DNA of 64,000 nt from JAHDCJ01 sp039028895. GTDB taxonomy: Bacteria > Bacteroidota > Bacteroidia > Chitinophagales > Saprospiraceae. Both the position numbers and the translations under genes were made by a program. The stretch covers positions 124,001 to 188,000 of the forward strand of contig JBCCHF010000006.1 in the NCBI GenBank assembly GCA_039028895.1, written 5' to 3'. Positions 27,267 through 34,563 of the stretch are shown here, in pieces. The notes below the pieces were generated by a model, which was given only the letters and a program-made list of their open reading frames with translations, was not told the origin of the DNA and did no database searches. Each line of letters opens with the position of its first letter. The first letter of the stretch is position 1.

Positions 27267-27974
27267 ATGGCAAAAAAGCACGAAGAGTTATACAAAGATC
27301 CCAAGGAAGAAGAACTTGAACTTGAGCTTGAAGCGGAAGCGGAAATTGAAAAAGATGATGATTTCTTTATGCCCCCAGAGGATTACTCCCTGATCAAGGT
27401 CCATGCTGGCAAGCAGGAAATCTATGTCATTCCTCCCGGAATCGAGGTATTGCGGATGTTCTCACAACTTGAAGTGAGTGTGGATTGGCGAAAAGCAGGA
27501 AAGCACTGGGTTTTCTGGTTCAGCTTTATCTGGAACGCGATCATGGCTTTCATTCTTCTTGTGACCGTTGGTACCGGGTCTGGTTTTGTCATGTTGTTTT
27601 TAATTCCTTTTTTCCTTGCCGGAATGTATATGCTGTACTCGAGTATCGGCTTTTTGATCAATAAAACCTATATCAACGTTACTGGTGAGAAAATATCTGT
27701 CGAACACAAACCCATCAAATTTCTTATTCAACGTGATAAACATTTCGCCTCTGAAGAAGTCAAGCAGTTGTATGTCAAAAAATATGAAATCGGCAGTCAA
27801 AATGACCAGCCTGTTTATGCCTATTCGCTGGAAATGGAATTAAAGAATAAAAAGACAATCCCGCTCATCAAACAATTTCATTCGGCAGATACTGCGCGTT
27901 ATGTTGAGCAACAAATTGAGCATTTCCTGGGTATTAAAGACAGGGAAACCAAGGAAGAGTATATGGGGAAATAG
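27267..27974 (+). CDS. Membrane protein with acidic N-terminus, unknown function
   Basis: A 235-residue protein in three parts: a very acidic N-terminus (residues 10-38), two closely spaced membrane helices (about 80-105 and 108-135), and a basic C-terminal domain that could be PH-like (NVTGEKISVEHKPIKFL, LYVKKYEI, YSLEMELKNKKTIPLIKQF). No signal peptide is visible. I do not recognise the family. Its stop lies 2 bases from the stop of the convergent gene at 27977. Confidence 0.75.
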   Translation: MAKKHEELYKDPKEEELELELEAEAEIEKDDDFFMPPEDYSLIKVHAGKQEIYVIPPGIEVLRMFSQLEVSVDWRKAGKHWVFWFSFIWNAIMAFILLVTVGTGSGFVMLFLIPFFLAGMYMLYSSIGFLINKTYINVTGEKISVEHKPIKFLIQRDKHFASEEVKQLYVKKYEIGSQNDQPVYAYSLEMELKNKKTIPLIKQFHSADTARYVEQQIEHFLGIKDRETKEEYMGK

Positions 27975-27976
27975 GT

Positions 27977-28600
27977 TTATCCCAGTTTTTTCTTCAATTC
28001 AGCAATTTGCCCTTCAAGGCCTTCAATCTCTTTTTTCAACTGAAATTTTGCTGACCCTTCAGCCATAGTGGCGAAGGTAGATTTGAGGTAAGACAACTTT
28101 TCCATAAGGATGGTAGCCTCTTCCTGAAAACCTTGTTTTTCCAATTCTGAGATATCAAAATTGCTGTTATTGTCTTTTGGTGGCTTGTCTTCAGGCTTTT
28201 CTTCTGGTTTGTTATAATAATTAATTGTGATATTACCACCGGCAACATATTCACCGGAAAGCTTGATATCCTCTCCTACTATTCCGGCATTATCGACGTT
28301 TATTGGATTTTTGGGATCGCCGGTTCCTTTTTCGCCTCCAAGGAACTCCTTTTTACCTGAAGCATTTTCCGCAAGGTCAAAAATGGCATTGGAAATGGCG
28401 AGGCTTTCTTCATTAGCTTTTGTTTCATCAATCAGCCATCGTCTTTTTTTTGTTTCTAGTTCCGTAAAACGTCTTGAAATATTCAGTGCCTCACGATATA
28501 GATCGGGGTTTTTATCTTTGAGAAAGGTTTTCAATGTTTCAATCGCATCATCGATCTCGTTTTTATCGATCAGATCGTGAATGGTTTCGCGAATATCCAT
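27977..28600 (-). CDS. Stand-alone EAD11-like domain protein with C-terminal coiled coil
   Basis: A 207-residue cytoplasmic protein. Residues 1-80 form a helical domain (RETIHDLIDKNEIDDAIETL, then LNISRRFTELETKKRRWLID and NEESLAISNAIFDL) that I match from memory to effector-associated domain 11, an adaptor found in bacterial conflict and death-like systems. Residues 95-130 are a Gly/Asn-rich strand-like linker (AGGNITINYYN), then a charged Pro/Lys/Glu stretch, then a coiled coil at about 150-207 (FQLKKEIEGLEGQIAELKKK). No NTPase, caspase or TIR partner is in the window. The domain assignment needs a profile search. Confidence 0.7.
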   Translation of the reverse strand: MDIRETIHDLIDKNEIDDAIETLKTFLKDKNPDLYREALNISRRFTELETKKRRWLIDETKANEESLAISNAIFDLAENASGKKEFLGGEKGTGDPKNPINVDNAGIVGEDIKLSGEYVAGGNITINYYNKPEEKPEDKPPKDNNSNFDISELEKQGFQEEATILMEKLSYLKSTFATMAEGSAKFQLKKEIEGLEGQIAELKKKLG

Positions 28601-28682
28601 ATCTTTTGTCGTTGCCTTTTGGGAATTAGAAGATTGAAAATATTAGTGCAATATACAATTCAAGCCATTTAATCGAAAGAAA

Positions 28683-29615
28683 ATGCCTGAAATAGCTATC
28701 GTCCAGGCCAGCCCTGTTTATAATGACATTGGCGCAAGCCTAGATAAAGCCCTGACTTATATTTCTAAGCTTGCTGGGGATGGTGTTCAACTAATCGTTT
28801 TCGGAGAATGCTGGCTCAGCGGTTATCCTGCATGGATTGACTATGGTCTTAATGTTGCGCACTGGGATCATGAGCCGGTCAAACTCGCCTACCAGAAAAT
28901 TTTCGAGAATTCGATCTCTCTGGAGAGTTCAGAAATTCAACAACTTCAAGCTGCCGCCAGGGAAAATGAAGTTTGTATCGTTATTGGAGTCAATGAAGTC
29001 ATCCTGGAAGGTCGGGGTAATGGTACGATTTTCAATAGTCTTCTGACCATCAATAACGAAGGGGAGATTGCTAACTTGCACAGGAAGTTGATGCCTACTT
29101 TTAATGAGAAACTGATTTATGGTTTGGGAGACGGTGCGGGATTGAAGGTAGTCGAAACCCCGATTGGCAAGTTAGGTGGTCTAATTTGTTGGGAGCATTG
29201 GATGCCCCTGACCAGGCAGGCCATGCACGATGCGGCTGAAGATATTCATGTAGCCGTCTGGCCATCAGTAAAGGAAATGCACCAGGTCGCCAGTCGGCAT
29301 TACGCCTTCGAAGGTCGTTGTTACGTTATGGCTGCGGGTTTGAACATGCGGGTAAGCGATATTCCGGAAGGGATTAAATTACCTGAATCCCTTTCTGCCA
29401 ATCCTGATCAACTTATTTTGAATGGTGGAAGTTGTATTATTGGGCCTGATGGCAAATTTATAGTCGAACCAGTTTTCGGGGAAACCGAAATTATAAGGGC
29501 GAAAATCCCTGATACCAGTGAACTGAAAAAAGAAAAAATGTCCCTTTCGGTTAGCGGTCATTATCAAAGGCCTGATGTATTTGGGCTAACCATAAATAAG
29601 AAAAGGTACTTTTAA
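28683..29615 (+). CDS. Nitrilase-family carbon-nitrogen hydrolase
   Basis: A 310-residue enzyme with the complete catalytic triad: Glu42 (FGECWLSGYP), Lys135 (LHRKLMPT) and Cys169 (GGLICWEHWMP). The CWEH motif is that of true nitrilases and cyanide dihydratases rather than of amidases. The substrate, probably an organic nitrile, cannot be read. The gene is divergent from the EAD11-like gene (82-base gap) and is followed after 16 bases by a small gene in the same direction. Confidence 0.92.
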   Translation: MPEIAIVQASPVYNDIGASLDKALTYISKLAGDGVQLIVFGECWLSGYPAWIDYGLNVAHWDHEPVKLAYQKIFENSISLESSEIQQLQAAARENEVCIVIGVNEVILEGRGNGTIFNSLLTINNEGEIANLHRKLMPTFNEKLIYGLGDGAGLKVVETPIGKLGGLICWEHWMPLTRQAMHDAAEDIHVAVWPSVKEMHQVASRHYAFEGRCYVMAAGLNMRVSDIPEGIKLPESLSANPDQLILNGGSCIIGPDGKFIVEPVFGETEIIRAKIPDTSELKKEKMSLSVSGHYQRPDVFGLTINKKRYF

Positions 29616-29631
29616 TTAAATCAAGATAGAT

Positions 29632-29886
29632 ATGCCTTCTGAGTATAGAACGATCTTTGTTCCCACACACCCTGCAAAAAAAGAATCGGTTTTCAAATTA
29701 GTTGAAACAGTTGACGGGAGCCAGCTGGCAAGGGATGTGCAGGCTATGATTGAAGAAATGGAGTTCAAAGGTTACGAACTCAAATTCATGAACCCTGTCA
29801 ACTCTTCAGTTCCATGGAAAGGTTCATATCGAACAGGGAGCAGCGGTATGCTGATGGTGTTCAAGCGGCTATTTGAGGATGATTAA
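29632..29886 (+). CDS. Small conserved-looking protein of unknown function
   Basis: An 84-residue protein, soluble with no signal peptide. It begins EYRTIFVPTHPAKK and has a helix (LARDVQAMIEEMEFKGYELKF), followed by a Gly/Ser loop and the strand MLMVFKR, a pattern like small DUF4177-type proteins. It lies 16 bases after the nitrilase gene, so the two are probably co-transcribed. Confidence 0.7.
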   Translation: MPSEYRTIFVPTHPAKKESVFKLVETVDGSQLARDVQAMIEEMEFKGYELKFMNPVNSSVPWKGSYRTGSSGMLMVFKRLFEDD

Positions 29887-29898
29887 TAAAGTTGATTT

Positions 29899-30315
29899 CT
29901 ACTGCTTTTGGAAGGTATCTTCTTTTTCCACGGATTGACCGATCTGGTTGGCTCCCTGGTATCTGATCACCAGTCTGGTGTCTGTGATCTCTACAATCTC
30001 CACATCAGTGGATACATCGAAATCAATCTCAGTGTTATCATTGGTTAACTCCCACATATCATCGGTAGAATCAAGCTCGGTGTCGTCAGTGCCGTCAAAC
30101 TCTTTGATAACCACCGTTTGATCTGCATTGAAATCCATCGTATAATAAGGGTCGAGAGTGATAACAAATCCTTCCTCTTTCGCTTCAATCTGTTGCCAGA
30201 GACCAAGAATCTTAACACTTACTGGTAATACAACAACGGGCTCTTCACCACAGGAGGGTGAACTGACAATAACAGCTGCAAACAGCAAAACCCCAAAAAA
30301 GCGGAATATTTTCAT
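29899..30315 (-). CDS. Small lipoprotein, lipocalin-like
   Basis: A 138-residue protein with a signal peptide and lipobox SSPSC. The mature part begins ILGLWQQIEAKEEGF and continues with acidic beta strands ending in RLVIRYQG, similar to the lipocalin-like proteins common in Bacteroidota. The longest frame starts with TTG at 30324; the ATG at 30315 gives a cleaner signal peptide. Its function is not known. Confidence 0.75.
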   Translation of the reverse strand: MKIFRFFGVLLFAAVIVSSPSCGEEPVVVLPVSVKILGLWQQIEAKEEGFVITLDPYYTMDFNADQTVVIKEFDGTDDTELDSTDDMWELTNDNTEIDFDVSTDVEIVEITDTRLVIRYQGANQIGQSVEKEDTFQKQ

Positions 30316-30428
30316 AGTTAGCAATTCAGTTTAAAAAACCGGCAATTTGATTAGTAATGACAGGGGGAGTTTAATAGCTCCAATTTACGAAAAAATAACG
30401 ATAAGGGTTTTGGGGCTGTCCAGTACTT

Positions 30429-31994
30429 TTAGTGGTTGATCGATAACAGATAATGGATCAATGCCTGCCTGATATCATTACGTAAATCTTCTTCATTATT
30501 TTCATCTGGATCAATAATATTTACAATGTCAGGATTCTCAGGGGTAAGAAAACCCATATTGGTTTCCAGGCCAGTCAACAAGAAATCGGTAAGCAACACC
30601 TTGTAATTCCTGTTAAAGTCTAGTGGTTCTCCATTAATCATCCACTGCTTGCCTTCCAATTTGTAATCGGCCCTGTCTCTTTGTAAAAATCCTCCGGTCC
30701 CTTTATTTCCTTCTCCTATTTCCAGCAATTTTTTTAATAGACGGGGTTTCATTTCTACGATAAGAATGCCGCCTCCAAAAGGCAAGGTCCTTAGCACATC
30801 ATATTGTGTAACTTTTCCAGACAACTGATCATCCACTCTGACTGACCCTGAATTGAAAAGGGCACAATCAGTTGCCAGGTCCGTAGATTTCGTCATTGCT
30901 TTTGCAATCAGAAGCCCAAGATTAGTAGATTTATTACGAATGCTACTTTCTCTGCCGTCCAGTGGTTCACGAGCGAAGAAAACTTCCTGGGTTTGGTCGA
31001 ATCCCTCATCTGCAAATGCATCATCAGCAATTTTAACCCATTTGTCAACAACAGCTTTCACTTCAGGATCTTCGACAAGGGTATTATCAATCTTTTTGAG
31101 TTCGGAATTAATAATAGCCACTTTACTGTTCTTGTTATAAAGCACCCGGTGAATGTAAACTGTCTTCGCATTTGCATCTGCTTTTGCTACAATAGTATTC
31201 CCAACTTTATGGATCATATTATCGTGATCATGCCCCCCCATAACCAACGAAATGTCAGGGAGAAGACCGGCAATTGCAAGATCATCCTTTATATCAACAT
31301 GAGTGATCGCAACAATCAGGTCTGTTTGAGATTTTAGCTTGCCTACCGCCTCAACAGATTTGAACGTAAAATCATCGTAATGCACATAATCCTGCTGATT
31401 GGAAGGAAGAGTAATACCAAAATAACCGACATTGATCTGCGTGCCATCATCATCAGAAACAGTTTTTACGAGATGTTCAGGGATATCAGTCCACTGACCA
31501 TTAACTATTGTTTGAAATGGTACTAATTCGCCATTTTTATTATGTAGTACATTGGTACTAACCCAGTCGGATCTTGTTTCGCCGAGTCTTTCAAGTAATT
31601 CGGATTCTCTGATATCGAACTCATGATTACCAAAAGTGATATAATCTACACCAACTGCATTCAGCGCATCCACCATCTGTTTTCCCCTGATGCGTTTCCC
31701 TTCATATTTTAATGTTCCAATGAGTGAGGGACTCAGAAAATCGCCAGAGAGCACTGTGAATGTATTTGGGTTTTCAGCTAAAAGTTCTTTCCGAACAGTA
31801 GCGACTCTTGCTAGACCTCCAACATCATCTCCTGGAAGGGGTGCAATTTCATAGACATCATTTATCTGAAGAAAGATCAGCTCAATCTTGCCATCGTCCT
31901 TGCTACCCTTATCGGTAATCTTTTTCGTGGTATCACAACCGGAAATACAAAGCAAGAGGGCAAAACATGCAAAAAGCGTACACCTAAAATTCAT
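30429..31994 (-). CDS. Lipoprotein 5'-nucleotidase / metallophosphatase (UshA-like)
   Basis: A 521-residue lipoprotein (lipobox ISGC). Its N-terminal calcineurin-like phosphatase domain has FLQINDVYEI, SGDFLSPS, FGNHEFD, ITHVD and GGHDHDN (two-metal site). Its C-terminal 5'-nucleotidase domain has LGLLIAKAM, NSGSVRVD and LRTLPFGG. It hydrolyses nucleotides or cyclic nucleotides in the periplasm or at the outer membrane. It is third in the mltG operon, 18 bases after the sugar dehydrogenase-like gene. Confidence 0.92.
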   Translation of the reverse strand: MNFRCTLFACFALLLCISGCDTTKKITDKGSKDDGKIELIFLQINDVYEIAPLPGDDVGGLARVATVRKELLAENPNTFTVLSGDFLSPSLIGTLKYEGKRIRGKQMVDALNAVGVDYITFGNHEFDIRESELLERLGETRSDWVSTNVLHNKNGELVPFQTIVNGQWTDIPEHLVKTVSDDDGTQINVGYFGITLPSNQQDYVHYDDFTFKSVEAVGKLKSQTDLIVAITHVDIKDDLAIAGLLPDISLVMGGHDHDNMIHKVGNTIVAKADANAKTVYIHRVLYNKNSKVAIINSELKKIDNTLVEDPEVKAVVDKWVKIADDAFADEGFDQTQEVFFAREPLDGRESSIRNKSTNLGLLIAKAMTKSTDLATDCALFNSGSVRVDDQLSGKVTQYDVLRTLPFGGGILIVEMKPRLLKKLLEIGEGNKGTGGFLQRDRADYKLEGKQWMINGEPLDFNRNYKVLLTDFLLTGLETNMGFLTPENPDIVNIIDPDENNEEDLRNDIRQALIHYLLSINH

Positions 31995-32012
31995 GTTGAA
32001 TGGGGTTTAGAG

Positions 32013-33371
32013 TTATTTTTTATAAACTAAATATACAATACCGGATGCATCATCCGTAAAAAGAAATCCATCATCACCGTATTGAATCAAGTCACAAGGT
32101 CTACCAAAACGTTCGTTGTCTTTAATAAATCCGTCAACAACGATTTCAGGCTTAACACCATTTTTGAACCTGACGATCTGATGTCCTCTCCCCTTTTTTA
32201 TGGAATAGGTGCCATGTAATCCGGCCATGAAATAGTTTTTGAAGATTGGTCCCTGATCACTTCCGTCAAAATATTCGAAGCCAAGTGGCGAACCATGGGA
32301 TTCGAAAAGTGCATATGACCTTGGCACCTTATCACATTCAATTGGGGTTTCAGTCCATGTAGTTTTTACCAATTTACCGGCGGCCTTGTTATCAGACTGG
32401 TCTTTAGGGTCTTCCGCAAACAGGCCCTCTTCGGTTTCGTAGCAATATGGCCAACCGTAATGTATACCTTTTTCAACTTTGTAGAATTGGTCATTGGGTT
32501 TATCATCTCCAAGGTGATCAGCAGCCATATTTGTGGCGTACATTTGGCCCTCTACCCAACCGATGTCAACTGCATTGCGCACACCATCGGCATAGACTTC
32601 GAGGTTTGATCCATCCGGATCCATAACCAAAATTGTGGCTCTCATAAATCCGTCCTCACGCTCTTCACAGAGGTTACAGCTGCTCCCCACGGAAACATAG
32701 ATTTTGTCTTTGTGAACAGCAATGGTTCTCGACAAATGCCATCCCCCATATTTGTAGCTTAAACCATAACCAGGGAATTCCGTTAATTTTTCAGGTTTCC
32801 CGGAAGGGGCCAATTCGCCATGCGTATATGGGTAGCGTACCAGTGAATCTGTAAGCGCGAGATAAAGCCATTCTTTACCTGCTTTGTCTGTATAGAATTG
32901 CAAACTATTAGGATTGCGAAGGCCTGATTTCCAGGTAACCACATTTTTGAATTTCTTTGTAGTTTCATCAAGATCTTCGAGAATGTAAACCTTACCTTTT
33001 TTATTGTCTGCCAGGGTTTTCATATCCGTTACGAAAATTCTGTTATCCGGACTTTTTGCAAAAAACCGAACCCGGTTTAGGCCTTCAGCTGCGGGGGAAA
33101 TACCATATCCTTCCGGAATATTGAGACTAAAAGTTTCTCCATTAGACAGTGTTACAGGATTCGCTACAAGGTTAATCGGTGATCGATCAATATCATCAGC
33201 TTCTATATCTCTGAATTCTGGTTTCGGTTCTGGTTTTGGAGTGGGCTTCGGCTCGGGTTTTGGGGTTTCAATTTTTTCTTTTGTCGGGTCAACGGTAGTC
33301 GGGTTATCTGTTTTTGGTTTACAGGAAAAGAAAACCAATAAAACAGATAGGTTAAAGACAAGTAGTCGCAT
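32013..33371 (-). CDS. Sorbosone/glucose dehydrogenase-like lipoprotein
   Basis: A 452-residue lipoprotein (lipobox FFSC) with a Pro/Lys/Glu linker at residues 30-50 (KPEPKPTPKPEPKPEF) and a six-bladed propeller of the PQQ-dependent sugar dehydrogenase family (FFAKSPDNRIFVTDM, GLRNPNSLQFY, GVRNAVDIGW, HYGWPYCYETEEG, SPLGFEYFDG). The substrate is unknown and PQQ binding is not certain. It lies 17 bases after mltG. Confidence 0.87.
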   Translation of the reverse strand: MRLLVFNLSVLLVFFSCKPKTDNPTTVDPTKEKIETPKPEPKPTPKPEPKPEFRDIEADDIDRSPINLVANPVTLSNGETFSLNIPEGYGISPAAEGLNRVRFFAKSPDNRIFVTDMKTLADNKKGKVYILEDLDETTKKFKNVVTWKSGLRNPNSLQFYTDKAGKEWLYLALTDSLVRYPYTHGELAPSGKPEKLTEFPGYGLSYKYGGWHLSRTIAVHKDKIYVSVGSSCNLCEEREDGFMRATILVMDPDGSNLEVYADGVRNAVDIGWVEGQMYATNMAADHLGDDKPNDQFYKVEKGIHYGWPYCYETEEGLFAEDPKDQSDNKAAGKLVKTTWTETPIECDKVPRSYALFESHGSPLGFEYFDGSDQGPIFKNYFMAGLHGTYSIKKGRGHQIVRFKNGVKPEIVVDGFIKDNERFGRPCDLIQYGDDGFLFTDDASGIVYLVYKK

Positions 33372-33388
33372 AGTCGATTTTTTGGGCG

Positions 33389-34429
33389 TTAGCGAAATAT
33401 TTTTCTGTCATTAAGTGCGCGATGGTATTTCCTTGCATTGACCAGATGCTGGGCATATGTTTTGGCAAAATTAGAATACCCTGAAAAGTCTTCCCTCGCA
33501 CAGAAAAAGAGGTATTCATGGTCTTCAAAGTCTAAGACAGCATCGATATAACTAACCTGTGGGAGGCAAATCGGTCCGGGAGGAAGGCCAGGATATTTGT
33601 AAGTATTATACGGAGAATCTATTGCTTTATGTTTGTCAAGAACCCTTCGAATCGAAAAATCACCTAATGCGAAGACCAGCGTAGGGTCAGCCTCAAGGGC
33701 CATACCGATATCCAGTCGGTTGACATAGACCCCGGCTATGCGTTTTTGTTCCTGTGGCAGATTCGTTTCTGACTGTACGATAGAAGCCAGAGTAGATACC
33801 TCTTGTTGCGTCATTCCAAGACTTTCTGCTTTTGACTTTCGGTCTTCATTCCAAAAGCGATCGTATTCTTTTTTCATCCGTTCCATCACCCTCTTAGCAT
33901 CAGTACTCCAATTGAAATTATAGGTGTTGGGAATGAACATCGAGATGATGGTTTCGGAGGTAAATCCCAAATCTTCGATGTATGACCTGTTGTTTATTAA
34001 ATTGACAATATCTATAGAATCTGCTTCAATACCGACTGCCAGTTTTCCTGCAACTTCTTCTTTAAGTCTGGCATAGCTGAATGTTACCTGAACAGGTGTC
34101 TGCGAACCCGACCGTAATAAATTAACGAGGTCATTATTGTTCATCCCGTTTTTAACTACATAGCGCCCAGGGTAGATATGATTGGCATAATTTTTCTTGT
34201 CGGCCACCCACTTAAAGCCTGAAACATCCTTGACGAGCTTGTTGGCTTTTATGGAATCAACGACATCTGAGAATTCCGCTCCACTTGGAATAAAAAGATT
34301 TGCGGAACTGGCATCTGCAAGTTCTACATTTGGGGAAAGAATCATTGTGTAGAATTTTGCACCAATAATGCCTCCGGCAATAAGTCCGAAAATTATTATG
34401 CCTAGCAGAATTTTGAGCCAAGTCTTCAT
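33389..34429 (-). CDS. mltG: Endolytic murein transglycosylase MltG
   Basis: Inner-membrane enzyme that cleaves nascent glycan strands and sets their length. It has an N-terminal membrane helix (residues 5-25), a LysM-like region, and a YceG domain with ASIVQSETNLPQEQ (catalytic Glu221 by alignment in my head to the family) and the ending GLPPGPICLPQ. At 346 residues it has normal length. It is first in an operon with two lipoprotein genes and sits behind a well-formed promoter. Confidence 0.95.
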   Translation of the reverse strand: MKTWLKILLGIIIFGLIAGGIIGAKFYTMILSPNVELADASSANLFIPSGAEFSDVVDSIKANKLVKDVSGFKWVADKKNYANHIYPGRYVVKNGMNNNDLVNLLRSGSQTPVQVTFSYARLKEEVAGKLAVGIEADSIDIVNLINNRSYIEDLGFTSETIISMFIPNTYNFNWSTDAKRVMERMKKEYDRFWNEDRKSKAESLGMTQQEVSTLASIVQSETNLPQEQKRIAGVYVNRLDIGMALEADPTLVFALGDFSIRRVLDKHKAIDSPYNTYKYPGLPPGPICLPQVSYIDAVLDFEDHEYLFFCAREDFSGYSNFAKTYAQHLVNARKYHRALNDRKIFR

Positions 34430-34463
34430 GTGAATAAACTAAGGTGAGTTAATCTCGAGAACC

Positions 34464-34494
34464 CAAAAATAAGTCATCGCCAGAGAATTATCAA
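34464..34494 (-). promoter_or_regulatory. Promoter of the mltG operon
   Basis: On the minus strand, TTG at 34494-34492, a 20-base spacer, then TATTTTTG (34471-34464), a full match to TAnnTTTG. The predicted transcript starts near 34457, about 28 bases before the mltG ATG at 34429. Confidence 0.7.
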
Positions 34495-34563
34495 AAATTG
34501 TCCCAACGTTTAGGTAACGTAAAAAATCCGTTAACTTGGTCTATTCAAATTTTCTACCTACTT

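Noticed and set aside
33221..33271. Pro/Lys/Glu repeat as a functional repeat element
   Set aside because: It is the ordinary flexible linker after the lipobox of a lipoprotein.
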